Of a stretch of 64,000 nucleotides of DNA, positions 15,902 to 24,524 are shown in pieces. The stretch covers positions 1-64,000 of the forward strand of contig JADJJE010000005.1 of the NCBI GenBank assembly GCA_016706685.1. The letters run 5' to 3'. This DNA is from Sandaracinaceae bacterium. GTDB taxonomy: Bacteria; Myxococcota_A; Polyangia; Polyangiales; Houyiibacteriaceae. The position numbers and the translations under genes are program-made. Within the stretch, counting starts at the first letter, position 1. Every line of letters starts with the position of its first letter. The notes beneath the pieces are model-generated. The model searched no databases, was not told the DNA's origin, and saw nothing but the letters and a program-made list of their open reading frames with translations.

Positions 15902-18397
15902 GTGACTCGCCGCCCCCCCCGACACCCTGCACCCCTCCTGGCCTGGGCCGCGATCGCGGCGCCGCTGCTCGGTGGTGTGGTGCTGGCGCCCGGCCTGGCG
16001 CACGCCGATGGCGGCAGCTGCGAAGTGGGGCAGACCCCGTGGTCGTCCCCGGACCACCTCACCTGCAGCGGCGGCAGCGCGTCGCTCTCGGCGCCCAGCA
16101 GCATCACGCGGACTCCGCCGCTGCGCGAGGCCCAGCTGGAGCGGACCCCAGCCGCCACCCCCACGGCTCCGCGCGCCGCCGCCCCGGCAGCGGCCATCGA
16201 TGATGCCGTGGGCGCCCAGCCGTTCGAGCGCGCCCGTGCGCTGGCCGCCGAAGGCCAGCTGGACGCGGCGTTCACGCTGCTGAGCGAGACCGAGGTCGCC
16301 TTCCCGCGCCTGGTGGACCGCGTGGCGCTGCTGCGTGCCGAGCTGCTGATCAACGCTGGCCGCTACGAGGAAGCGTTGCCAGCCCTGCGCCAGGCCCGCG
16401 GAAGCGTGGACAGCGCCGTGCGGGTGGAGGCCGAGATCGCCGAGGTGCGCGTGCGCATCCTGCGTGACGACCCGCGCGCCGAGGGCGTGCTGCGCGCGCT
16501 GTGCGGGCGCTACCACGAGCTGCCGTCCGAGGCCGAGCTGCGGCTGCTGCTGGGCGAGTCGCTGCTGCGCCGCGAGCGCCGCCCGCAGGCCGCCGAGGTG
16601 TTCCGCAAGCTGGACCTCCACTTTCCGGGCAGCGCCCCTTCGCTCGCGGGGCTGGTGCACCTCGAGCAGCTGCGCGCCGACGGCGTGCGCGTGCGCCGCC
16701 AGCTGACCACCGAGCGCGTTGACCGGGCAGAGCGCCTGGTGAGCCTCGGCCACCACGAGCTGGCGCGCACCGAGCTGGCTGCGCTGGGCGAGGTGCGGCT
16801 GAGCCGCCCGCTGCGCTCGCGCGTGCACCTGGCCACGGCCAACCTGGCGCGCCTCGAGGGGCGTTGGCGCGAGGCGCTCGAGCACCAGCAGCTGGGCATC
16901 CGCCAGAGCCCGCCCGTGCCGGCCGAAGAGGCCGAGGCGCGCGCCGAGCGGGCGGCCGACATGATGACCGCCACGCTGTCGCGTGACGTCGCCCTGGCCA
17001 CGCAGCGCATCGAGCACATGGTGGGGCGGCGCGAGTACAGCCAGCTGGCCAGCTCGCAGCTGGTGCAGATCATCGGCGTGGGCGCCCGCGCCGGCCTGGC
17101 CGAGCCCGTGCGCGCCGCCACGCACGCGCTGGCCCAGCGTGACATCGCCATCGACGCCCGCATGGACGCGGCGCTCGAGGCCATGGGCCTGGCCGACGAC
17201 GCGGACCTGCTGCGTATGTTCGAGCCGCTGGCCAACACGCGCAGCCAGCGCGGCACGCAGGCGGCGTACTACCGCGCCCGCGCCCTCGAGCGCCTGGGCC
17301 GCGTGGACGAAGCGCGCGCCGCCTACCGCGAGGTCAAGGCGCACGACAACACGCCCCAGCACTACTACGCCATGTGGTCCGACGTGCGCCTCACGGCCAT
17401 GCGTGCGGCCCAGCGCACGGACGCCCACCGCCTGGATCCCGCCGCCACCGCGCACGCGGAAGGCATGCGCCCCACCCCGCCCGCCACGGCTCACGAGGCC
17501 ATGCAGCTGCGCGTGGACATGGACGCCCTGGCGGAGCGCTTGGCGCCGCTGGCCGAAGAGCACGGCGACGCGTTCCCATCGCTGCCGCGCGCCTATGACC
17601 TGCTGCGCCTCGGCGAAGCCGACACCGCCAGCCACGAGCTCTACGAGGCGTTCCTGCAGTGGCGTGACGCGCGCGGGCGGCCGCTGCGGCGCGTGGGCCT
17701 CGAGGGTGTGGCCCGCGGCGGTGACCGTCGCCGCGCGGGCGTGAGCTTCGCCATGCGCCGCGAGCGGATGGCGCTGGCCCCCGAGGAGCGCATCGAGCTG
17801 GCCGAGATCAGCGGCACGCTCGGCGACCACGGCACCGCCGTGGGGCTGGCAGGCTGGGCGCACGTGGGCCCACGGCCGCGCGCTCACGCTCACCTGGTGG
17901 AGCAGGCGGCGCTGCGCCACGGCCTCGACCCCAACCTGCTGTTCGCCATCATGCGGGTGGAGAGCGTCTACCAGCGCGGCATCATCAGCTACGCGGGCGC
18001 CATCGGGCTCACGCAGATCATGCCGCGCACCGGCCGCCTCATCGCGCAGGCCCGTGGCATGGAAGACTTCGACACCGGCGACCTGGTGGACCCGGCCCTC
18101 AACCTGGACTTCGCCGCTTGGTACCTGGCGTCGCTCATCGAGCGCTTCGACGGGCACCTGCCGCTGGCCATCGCCAGCTACAACGGCGGGCCCCACAACG
18201 TGCGGCGCTGGCTGCGAGCGCACGGCCCGGCGCAGCCCGTGGACGCGTTCCTCGAGTTCATCCCCTTCGAGCAGACGCACCGCTACGTGCGCCGCGTGTT
18301 GACGCACTACCAGGCCTATCGCGCTCAGGTGGAGCTGCCGCCCGAGACGCTGTCCATGTCGCTGCCCAGCGGCGACGACCACGCCATCGCGTTCTGA
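15902..18397 (+). CDS. soluble lytic murein transglycosylase (SLT domain)
   Basis: An 831-residue periplasmic enzyme cleaving the MurNAc-GlcNAc bond of peptidoglycan with formation of 1,6-anhydro-MurNAc. A signal peptide occupies residues 1-34 (LLAWAAIAAPLLGGVVLAPG then LAHA). A long alpha-superhelical region with TPR-like helices follows (about residues 70-640), similar in plan to Slt70. The catalytic SLT domain spans about 660-790: the catalytic Glu is in MRVESVYQ (near residue 685), followed by GAIGLTQIMP and IASYNGGPHNVRRW. GTG 15902 was chosen because GAGG lies a few bases upstream and the signal peptide starts here; an upstream in-frame extension has no signal-like character. Confidence 0.9.
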   Translation: MTRRPPRHPAPLLAWAAIAAPLLGGVVLAPGLAHADGGSCEVGQTPWSSPDHLTCSGGSASLSAPSSITRTPPLREAQLERTPAATPTAPRAAAPAAAIDDAVGAQPFERARALAAEGQLDAAFTLLSETEVAFPRLVDRVALLRAELLINAGRYEEALPALRQARGSVDSAVRVEAEIAEVRVRILRDDPRAEGVLRALCGRYHELPSEAELRLLLGESLLRRERRPQAAEVFRKLDLHFPGSAPSLAGLVHLEQLRADGVRVRRQLTTERVDRAERLVSLGHHELARTELAALGEVRLSRPLRSRVHLATANLARLEGRWREALEHQQLGIRQSPPVPAEEAEARAERAADMMTATLSRDVALATQRIEHMVGRREYSQLASSQLVQIIGVGARAGLAEPVRAATHALAQRDIAIDARMDAALEAMGLADDADLLRMFEPLANTRSQRGTQAAYYRARALERLGRVDEARAAYREVKAHDNTPQHYYAMWSDVRLTAMRAAQRTDAHRLDPAATAHAEGMRPTPPATAHEAMQLRVDMDALAERLAPLAEEHGDAFPSLPRAYDLLRLGEADTASHELYEAFLQWRDARGRPLRRVGLEGVARGGDRRRAGVSFAMRRERMALAPEERIELAEISGTLGDHGTAVGLAGWAHVGPRPRAHAHLVEQAALRHGLDPNLLFAIMRVESVYQRGIISYAGAIGLTQIMPRTGRLIAQARGMEDFDTGDLVDPALNLDFAAWYLASLIERFDGHLPLAIASYNGGPHNVRRWLRAHGPAQPVDAFLEFIPFEQTHRYVRRVLTHYQAYRAQVELPPETLSMSLPSGDDHAIAF

Positions 18398-18404
18398 GGC
18401 CCGC

Positions 18405-19568
18405 GTGAGCGAACCGCTGGACGTCGTCGTGCTGGGCGCTGGCGTGGTGGGCCTGGCGTGCGCACGCGCCTTTGCGCAGCAGGGCCGCGAGGTGTTCGTG
18501 GTGGAGGCCGAGGCGGGCATCGGGCGCGGCACGTCCAGCCGCAACAGCGGCGTGATCCACGCGGGGCTCTACTACCCGCGCAGCTCGTGGAAGGGTCGGC
18601 TCTGCACGGCGGGGGCCGCGCAGCTCTATGCGTTCTGCCGCGAGCACGGCGTGGGGCACGAGCGCACCGGGAAGTGGATCCTGGCCACCGATGAGAGCGA
18701 GCGCCCCGCGCTCGACGCGCTGCTCACGAACGCGCGCGGCAACGGGGTGGCGCTGCAGCCGGTGAGTGGAGGCGAGCTGCGCGCACGCGAGCCCGCGCTG
18801 ACGGCGGTGGCTGCGTTGTGGTCCGAGAGCTCGGGCATCGTGGACGTGGCCGAGCTGCTCGAGGCGCTGGCGCGCGACACCCGCGCCCACGGCGGCCAGC
18901 TGGTGCTGGGGCAGCGCTGCACCCGGCTGCGGCAGGCGCCGCAGGGCTGGGCTCTGGAGCTCGAGCCCAGCGATGCCACGGGTGCGGTGGCGCGGGAGCA
19001 CGTCCGCGCGCGCACCGTGGTGAACGCCTGCGGACACGCCGCGCCGCAGCTGGCGCGCCTGGCCGGGGTCGACCTCGACGCACGAGGGCTGCGACCCAGC
19101 CTGTACCGGGGTGACTACCTGAGCGTGTGTCCTGCGGCGCCCCGACCGAGGTGCGCGCTGGTGTACCCGCTGCCGCAGCGCCACGGCCTGGGCGTGCACC
19201 TGACGCGCGATCTCGGAGGCCGGCTGCGCGCGGGCCCCGACGCCTATGCGGTGGACTCGGCGGACGTCTCGCTGAGCGTGCTGAGCCCCCACGCGTGGCG
19301 CGAGAAGGCACAGCGCTTCGCCGAGGCGCTGCAGCGCTACCTGCCGGGCATCGAAGCGAGCCACCTCGAGCCCGAATTCGCGGGCGTGCGGCCCAAGGTG
19401 CTGCGCGCGGGAGACGCGCCCACGGACTTCGCGCTGCTGGGTCCCGAGGACACCGGCGCCCCCGGAATGGTGCACCTCTTGGGGGTGGAGTCGCCCGGCC
19501 TCACGGCCTGCCTGGCCATCGCCGAGTGGGTTGCAACGCGGCTCGAAACCCGTACAACCGACGCCTAA
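18405..19568 (+). CDS. FAD-dependent oxidoreductase, L-2-hydroxyglutarate oxidase-like
   Basis: A 387-residue DAO-superfamily flavoenzyme. The N-terminal dinucleotide-binding motif is VVVLGAGVVGLACARAFAQQ. It is followed by the characteristic SSRNSGVIHAGLYYPRSSWK, which closely parallels L-2-hydroxyglutarate dehydrogenase/oxidase (LhgO, human L2HGDH). The C-terminal FAD contact is in the LLGVESPGLTACLAIAEWV segment. The expected reaction is oxidation of L-2-hydroxyglutarate to 2-oxoglutarate, but the family also oxidises related hydroxy acids, so substrate is inferred. GTG 18405 lies 8 bases after the transglycosylase stop. The downstream trxB begins 15 bases later, suggesting a run of co-oriented genes. 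Confidence 0.8.
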   Translation: MSEPLDVVVLGAGVVGLACARAFAQQGREVFVVEAEAGIGRGTSSRNSGVIHAGLYYPRSSWKGRLCTAGAAQLYAFCREHGVGHERTGKWILATDESERPALDALLTNARGNGVALQPVSGGELRAREPALTAVAALWSESSGIVDVAELLEALARDTRAHGGQLVLGQRCTRLRQAPQGWALELEPSDATGAVAREHVRARTVVNACGHAAPQLARLAGVDLDARGLRPSLYRGDYLSVCPAAPRPRCALVYPLPQRHGLGVHLTRDLGGRLRAGPDAYAVDSADVSLSVLSPHAWREKAQRFAEALQRYLPGIEASHLEPEFAGVRPKVLRAGDAPTDFALLGPEDTGAPGMVHLLGVESPGLTACLAIAEWVATRLETRTTDA

Positions 19569-19582
19569 CCCAAGGGAAACCC

Positions 19583-20542
19583 ATGTCCGAGAACGCTCAC
19601 AAGGTCGTCATCATTGGCAGCGGCCCCGCCGCCCACACCGCCGCGATCTACTGCGCCCGCGCCGAGCTCAAGCCGGTGCTGTTCGAGGGCTTCATGGCCG
19701 CTGGGGTGGCGGCCGGTGGCCAGCTCACCACCACCACGGACGTGGAGAACTTCCCGGGCTTCCCCGAGGGCATCATGGGCCCCGAGCTGACCGACCGCTT
19801 CCGCGCGCAGTCGGTGCGCTTCGGCACCGTCATCCACACCGAGACGGTGGAGTCGGTGGACCTCAGCCAGCGCCCCTTCCGCTTCAAGACCGACTCGCAA
19901 GAGGGCACCGCCGAGGTGATCATCCTCGCCACCGGCGCCACCGCCAAGCGCATGGACATCCCGGGTGCCGGCGACGGCGAGTTCTGGCAGCGTGGCGTCA
20001 GCGCCTGCGCGGTGTGCGACGGCGCGCTCCCGGCCTATCGCAACCAGCCGCTGGCCGTGATCGGCGGCGGTGACTCGGCCGTGGAGGAGGCCACCTTCCT
20101 CACCAAGTACGGCAGCAAGGTCTACTTGGTGGTGCGCCGCGACGAGCTGCGCGCCAGCAAGATCATGCAGCAGCGCGCGCTCGACAACGCCAAGATCGAG
20201 ATCCTCTGGAACACCGAGGTGACCGCGTGCAAGGGCTCGGACGGGCTCGAGACCATCACCGTGAAGAACAACAAGACGGGTGAGACGCGCGACCTCGCCG
20301 CCACCGGGCTCTTCTTCGCCATCGGCCACACGCCGAACACCAGCTTCTTGGCGGGCCAGATCACCACCGACGACCAGGGCTACATCGTCACGCAGCCGGA
20401 CTCCACGGCCACCAACGTGCCGGGCGTGTTCGCGGCCGGCGACGTGCAGGACAAGAAGTGGCGCCAGGCCATTACAGCCGCTGGCACAGGCTGCATGAGC
20501 GCGCTCGAAGCCGAACACTTCCTCGCGGCGCACGGCGGCTGA
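19583..20542 (+). CDS. trxB: thioredoxin-disulfide reductase
   Basis: A 319-residue cytosolic flavoprotein that passes electrons from NADPH to thioredoxin. FAD-binding GSGPAAHTAAIYCARA is at the N-terminus, the redox-active CAVC pair follows at about residue 140 in GVSACAVCDGALP, the NADPH motif GGGDSAVEEATFLTK follows it, and the C-terminal FAD motif is GVFAAGDVQDKKWRQAITAA. Length and motif order are exactly those of bacterial TrxB. AAGGG precedes ATG 19583 by 7 bases. The cognate thioredoxin is not in the window. Confidence 0.95.
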   Translation: MSENAHKVVIIGSGPAAHTAAIYCARAELKPVLFEGFMAAGVAAGGQLTTTTDVENFPGFPEGIMGPELTDRFRAQSVRFGTVIHTETVESVDLSQRPFRFKTDSQEGTAEVIILATGATAKRMDIPGAGDGEFWQRGVSACAVCDGALPAYRNQPLAVIGGGDSAVEEATFLTKYGSKVYLVVRRDELRASKIMQQRALDNAKIEILWNTEVTACKGSDGLETITVKNNKTGETRDLAATGLFFAIGHTPNTSFLAGQITTDDQGYIVTQPDSTATNVPGVFAAGDVQDKKWRQAITAAGTGCMSALEAEHFLAAHGG

Positions 20543-20558
20543 GGCTAGACTGGGCGCC

Positions 20559-21005
20559 ATGCCATCCCCCGCCGTCGACGTCTCCGCCGCTCCGAGTGCA
20601 GTCCTCTTGGTGGAGCGCTTCCTCGACGCCCTCGAGCGGCTCGACTCGAGCGCCATCCTAGACCTGGTGAGCGACGACATCGTCTACCAGAACGTGCCGC
20701 TCCCGCCTGCGCGCGGGCGCCAGCAGTTCGAGCAGCAGCTGGGCCTGATGGCGCGGCACATGACCGAGTTCAAGGTGGACGGGGCACGCTACGAGACGCG
20801 CGGCGACACCGTGCTCTGCAACCGCTACGACACGCTGGCGGGCAACGGCTGGCGCATGCGCCTGTGGGTCGAAGGCGAGTTCGTGGTCCGCAACGGGCAG
20901 ATCGTGCGCTGGGTGGACCGCTTCAGCTGGGCGCGCCTGCTGCTGTCCAGCGCGCTCACCACGCCGCGGTTGCTCATCCACCTGGCCAAGAAGCTGAGCC
21001 GCTGA
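20559..21005 (+). CDS. limonene-1,2-epoxide hydrolase-like / NTF2-fold protein
   Basis: A 148-residue protein with an NTF2-like cone fold. The segment DDIVYQNVPLPPARGR closely resembles the limonene-epoxide hydrolase group (mycobacterial EphG-like), and the later D/R pattern (GEFVVRNGQIVRWVDRF) is also typical. LEH enzymes use an Asp-Arg-Asp triad to open epoxides; candidate residues are present but I cannot confirm the triad without a structure. The last 25 residues are more hydrophobic and basic than usual. It starts 16 bases after trxB and may be co-transcribed with it. Confidence 0.7.
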   Translation: MPSPAVDVSAAPSAVLLVERFLDALERLDSSAILDLVSDDIVYQNVPLPPARGRQQFEQQLGLMARHMTEFKVDGARYETRGDTVLCNRYDTLAGNGWRMRLWVEGEFVVRNGQIVRWVDRFSWARLLLSSALTTPRLLIHLAKKLSR

Positions 21006-21097
21006 AGTAGTGTCCCCGGCCTGACGACGGTGGGTGCAGGCGGGTCCACAGCTGAAGCGCGTGCTGGGTCGCGGCGGTGCGGGTAGAGTCCCGTTCC

Positions 21098-21943
21098 ATG
21101 CACACTGTCGATGGTCTCATCGCGCGGGGAGGTTGGGGCCTGGACGATGTGCAGGCCCGCGGTCGCGCCAACCCCGACACCTTCTGGCTCCCGCCCGAAG
21201 GAGACTTGGCGCGCATCGAAGTCGGCAGCGCGGTGCGGCTCATCTTCGCCGTGGTTGATCAGGCGGACACCGTGCGCGATGGCCGTAGCCCCTACGGACC
21301 GACGGGGGCACCCGAGCTCACGGTGCACTACGAACGGATGTGGCTCTGGGTCGAGCGTCTCGAGGGGGACGACATCGTCGGAGTGCTGCAGAACGTCCCC
21401 GTGGCCACACACACACGGCTCGTGCCCAACGCGCGTGTGCGCTTCCGTCGCAGCGACGTGATCGACATCGAGCATGTCCCACCCGTGTCGATGTGGTCGG
21501 AGATTGAGGCGCTCGCAAAGATTGGTTTTCCACACCTCGACGAGTCAGCCGTGCTGCGCCCCGAGGATCCGCTCCGCGACCCCAGCATCTCTCCCACCCA
21601 AGCGGAGGTATGTCGCCGCTTCGGCACGCGTCCCGAACGGCCATGGGCGTTCGCACGATGCCTGGTGGGACGCCAAGTCACCATCGACTCTCCGGTGCTG
21701 TATGGTGTCCATGCGCGCAGTCACCGTGACCCAAAACAGCAGGACTGCGGTTGGGCCATCTGGTCCGCGGATCCCGACATGGGAGTCGCGGCAAAGAAGG
21801 AAGGGTTCGACATCGTTGACGTGGGAAGCCTCTACGACCGCCACCCCCGCGTGTGGGCCTACCTCGCACTTCCGACGGGGTGGGCATTCGTGCTGGGCGC
21901 CGCAGGCCACGAAGACGTGTACCAGGACACCCCGCCGGACTGA
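21098..21943 (+). CDS. uncharacterised protein with DUF2314-like and Imm33/DUF2185-like segments
   Basis: About 281 residues with no signal peptide or membrane span. Residues about 25-125 (MWLWVERLEGDDIVGVLQN, then ARVRFRRSDVIDIE) resemble the DUF2314 fold seen in many polymorphic-toxin immunity contexts. The C-terminal part (CGWAIWSADPDMGVAAKK, then GWAFVLGAAGHEDVYQ) resembles Imm33/DUF2185 proteins. Both assignments are by eye. Local base composition is visibly less GC-biased than in the flanking genes, consistent with recent transfer. No toxin gene is adjacent. ATG 21098 is preferred; GTG 21077 is an in-frame alternative. Confidence 0.5.
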   Translation: MHTVDGLIARGGWGLDDVQARGRANPDTFWLPPEGDLARIEVGSAVRLIFAVVDQADTVRDGRSPYGPTGAPELTVHYERMWLWVERLEGDDIVGVLQNVPVATHTRLVPNARVRFRRSDVIDIEHVPPVSMWSEIEALAKIGFPHLDESAVLRPEDPLRDPSISPTQAEVCRRFGTRPERPWAFARCLVGRQVTIDSPVLYGVHARSHRDPKQQDCGWAIWSADPDMGVAAKKEGFDIVDVGSLYDRHPRVWAYLALPTGWAFVLGAAGHEDVYQDTPPD

Positions 21944-22134
21944 CGCAGCACGCGCCGGCAAACTCCCGTGGAACGCCGTGCTTCGTGTGCCGAGAACCAT
22001 CCGAGGTTCTCCGCGACAGAGTCGTTCGGATCGAGCCGCTTGGACTCGTGCACGCAGCAGCGAGCCGTTTCGAGGTCACCCGCGAGGCGGAAGACCGATA
22101 CGACAACCTGTGAGCGCTCGCCGCTCCGCGCCAA

Positions 22135-23754
22135 TCACCGCTTGCGAATGTGCGGTGGGACGTCGCGACCGATGTACGTGTCGCCGCCGAAGCGCTCGTC
22201 GTCTTGGTCGGGGTGGTCCACCGTGTAGTGCAGGCCACGGCTCTCGGCGCGCGTGACAGCGCAGCCGATGATCAGCTCGGCCACGTCGGCGATGTTGCGC
22301 AGCTCGAGCAGGTCGCGGTTGACGAGGTGGTTCCAGTAGTACTCTCGGATCTCTTCCTGCAGCACCTGGATGCGTCGCGCGGCGCGCTGGAGCCGCCGGT
22401 CGGAGCGCACGATGCCCACGTAGTTCCACATGAAGCGGCGCAGCTCGTCCCAGTTCTGCGTGATGATGACGGCCTCGTGGCTGGGGGCCGCCGCGCCCGT
22501 GTCCCACTCGGGGATGCGCAGGTCTCCCGTGAGCCCGGGGGACGCCACGATGCTGCTGGCCGCGCGGTGCCCATAGACCAGGCCCTCGAGCAGGCTGTTG
22601 CTGGCCAGGCGGTTGGCGCCGTGCAGGCCCGAGCACGTGACCTCGCCCACGGCCCACAGGCCCGGGAGGCTGCTCTTTCCGTCCAGGTCGATGACCACGC
22701 CGCCGCACATGTAGTGGGCCGCGGGCACCACCGGGATGGGGTCCTTGCGCATGTCCACGCCGTACTCGAGGCAGGCCTCGTGGATGTTGGGGAAGCGCTC
22801 CGCCAGGAACTCGGGCGACTCGTGCGTCATGTCCAGGAACACACACTCTTGGCCCGTGCGCTTCATCTCGAAGTCGATGGCGCGGGCCACCACGTCGCGC
22901 GGCGCGAGGTCCTTCATGGGGTGGTGCCGCTCCATGAAGGCCGTGCCGTCGGCCAAGCGCAGGATGCCGCCCTCGCCGCGCAGGGCCTCGCTGATGAGGA
23001 AGCTCTTGGCGCGCGGGTGGAACAAGCACGTGGGGTGGAACTGGAAGAACTCCATGTTCGCCAGCAGCGCGCCCGCGCGGTAGGCCATGGCCACGCCGTC
23101 GCCCGTGGCCACGTCGGGGTTGGACGTGTAGAGGTAGACCTTGCCCGCGCCACCCGTGGCCAGCACGGTGGCTCGCGCCACGAACGTGAGCACCTCGCCG
23201 CTCTCCTCGTCCAGCACGTAGGCGCCGGCCACGCGCCGCTCGCCGCCGAACTTGCTGAGCTCCAGCAGGTCGATGGCCATGTGGTGCTCGAGCAGCGTGA
23301 TGCGCGGCTGCGCCTCGACGGCCGCCACCAGCGCGCGCTGCACCTCGCGGCCCGTGATGTCGCCGGCGTGGATCACGCGCCGTGCGCTGTGACCGCCCTC
23401 GCGCGTGAGGTCGAAGTCCACCGTCTCGTTGCCGTCCGAGTCCCGCTGGCGGCTGAACTCGGCGCCGATCTTCATCAGCTCCTCGATGCGCGCGGGCCCG
23501 TCGGCGATGACCATCTCCACCACGTCGAGGTGCGAGAGCCCGCCCCCCGTGGTGAGCGTGTCCGCCACGTGAGCCGCGAAGCTGTCGTCCGGGTCCAACA
23601 CCGCGGCGATGCCACCCTGCGCGTAGTTGGTGGCCGAGTCCTGCCGCGTGCGCTTGGTGACGCAGGTGACGGTGCCGTGCTTGCTGAGCTCGAGCGCGAG
23701 GGTGAGCCCCGCGACGCCCGTGCCGATGATCAAGAAGTCGGTGTCGACGCGCAT
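22135..23754 (-). CDS. nadB: L-aspartate oxidase
   Basis: A 539-residue flavoenzyme that oxidises L-aspartate to iminoaspartate, the first step of de novo NAD synthesis. The FAD-binding motif LIIGTGVAGLTLALELSKHG is at the N-terminus, and SATNYAQGGIAAVLDPDDS and REGGHSARRVIHAGDITG are fumarate-reductase/SdhA-type substrate motifs. EGLVYGHRA and GANRLASNSLLEGL mark the C-terminal part of the flavin domain, and a helical C-terminal domain follows. Length fits NadB. The partner quinolinate synthase nadA is not in the window. The gene is followed 5' (higher coordinates) by the repeat-rich gap at 23755-24212. Confidence 0.93.
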   Translation of the reverse strand: MRVDTDFLIIGTGVAGLTLALELSKHGTVTCVTKRTRQDSATNYAQGGIAAVLDPDDSFAAHVADTLTTGGGLSHLDVVEMVIADGPARIEELMKIGAEFSRQRDSDGNETVDFDLTREGGHSARRVIHAGDITGREVQRALVAAVEAQPRITLLEHHMAIDLLELSKFGGERRVAGAYVLDEESGEVLTFVARATVLATGGAGKVYLYTSNPDVATGDGVAMAYRAGALLANMEFFQFHPTCLFHPRAKSFLISEALRGEGGILRLADGTAFMERHHPMKDLAPRDVVARAIDFEMKRTGQECVFLDMTHESPEFLAERFPNIHEACLEYGVDMRKDPIPVVPAAHYMCGGVVIDLDGKSSLPGLWAVGEVTCSGLHGANRLASNSLLEGLVYGHRAASSIVASPGLTGDLRIPEWDTGAAAPSHEAVIITQNWDELRRFMWNYVGIVRSDRRLQRAARRIQVLQEEIREYYWNHLVNRDLLELRNIADVAELIIGCAVTRAESRGLHYTVDHPDQDDERFGGDTYIGRDVPPHIRKR

Positions 23755-23808
23755 GGAGGGCGCAGCATATCAGGCTTGGGGCAGGACGCCGCCAGGTGGT
23801 TTCCGCCA

Positions 23809-23874
23809 CGTGGGCGTGGGCGTGGGCGTGGGCGTGGGCGTGGTCGTTGACGGCGACGGCGACGGCGACGGCGA
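23809..23874. repeat. hexanucleotide tandem repeats (CGTGGG then CGGCGA)
   Basis: Five perfect CGTGGG units (23809-23838) are followed in the same hexamer phase by the transition units CGTGGT and CGTTGA, then four perfect CGGCGA units (23851-23874). A shared six-base phase across two unit types suggests slippage-generated repeats rather than coding sequence. Confidence 0.9.
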
Positions 23875-24131
23875 CGAATGGCGCTTGATCACGGGTGAAG
23901 GATGTAGTCGCGATTTCGGGGAGGTGCGGAGGACCTCGGGCAACGCCGAACCAGGCTATCCATGCGCAGTCCGCGCCCGACAGGGGGCGGACTTCCGCCA
24001 GAATCCACGCCTGCGATCCTGCCCCGGACTTCAGTCCGGGGTGCCAGTTGTCCTTGTTTTTGGAGCGATTCGTGCGTGCTGAGGATCGACGTCGCAGTTC
24101 GTCGCCGTCGCCGTCGCCGTCAACGACCACG
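23839..24131. repeat. 32-bp perfect inverted repeat with 229-base spacer
   Basis: Bases 23839-23870 are exactly the reverse complement of 24100-24131. The arms include the CGGCGA hexamer run. The spacer (23871-24099) contains no gene but has its own small hairpin at 24022-24041. The arms resemble terminal inverted repeats, yet no transposase or clear target duplication was found. Confidence 0.85.
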
Positions 24132-24212
24132 ACAACGTCAACGTACGTCAACGACAACGCCCGCGTGCGGCCACGGCCGCTTCGCGGGTCGATGCCGGTC
24201 GCGCCCCGACCG

Positions 24213-24524
24213 TCAGTCCAGCCCGGCCAGCAAGCCGCGCAGCTCACCCAGCGCGTGACCGTCTCCCGTGCGCTGAGCCGCCGCGATGCCCGCTTCGAGC
24301 GCCGCGCGCGCGTCGGCCGGGCGCCCCAGCTGCTCGGCCACCTGACCTGCCATGAGGTACGTGGGCACGTAGTCCGGAAACGCCTGCATCACCTGCTGAT
24401 ACGCAGCGAGGGCGTCGTCGAAGCGCTCGAGCGAGCGCAGCTCCATGGCGCGCGCGTAGTGCACGAACGGGTCCTTGCTGCCCTTCGCGATCATCGTGTC
24501 GAACATGTCGAGGCGCTTGCTCAT
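24213..24524 (-). CDS. small TPR-repeat protein
   Basis: A 103-residue soluble protein made of about two and a half tetratricopeptide repeats. Diagnostic residues are PFVHYARAMELRSLERFDDA, LAAYQQVMQAFPDYVPTYLM and GQVAEQLGRPADARAALEAG. Such proteins are scaffolds for protein-protein contacts; the partner is unknown. The start overlaps the stop of hpt by four bases (ATGA arrangement), so it is translated from the same message as hpt. Confidence 0.8.
   Translation of the reverse strand: MSKRLDMFDTMIAKGSKDPFVHYARAMELRSLERFDDALAAYQQVMQAFPDYVPTYLMAGQVAEQLGRPADARAALEAGIAAAQRTGDGHALGELRGLLAGLD

Larger units (their letters stand above)
23755..24212. other. non-coding gap between nadB and the TPR gene, with repeats
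   Basis: No convincing gene was found in these 458 bases. The region holds hexamer tandem repeats at 23809-23874, a 32-base perfect inverted repeat (23839-23870 with 24100-24131), and a compact hairpin at 24022-24041 (9-bp stem, TC loop) with a five-T run 14 bases further on. The nadB promoter must also lie here, but no confident -35/-10 pair was seen. Confidence 0.6.

Noticed and set aside
21949..22134. Short protein-like frames on both strands after the DUF2314-like gene
   Set aside because: Neither strand offers a convincing start codon with a ribosome binding site, and the two frames overlap each other; listed only as possible decay under findings.
23809..23874. Repeat array as a CRISPR
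   Set aside because: Units are six bases, contiguous and without unique spacers; no cas genes are nearby.
24022..24041. Hairpin CCCCGGACT/AGTCCGGGG as a Rho-independent terminator
   Set aside because: The T run is 14 bases away on the plus strand, where no gene ends, and there is no T run on the minus strand after the TPR gene.
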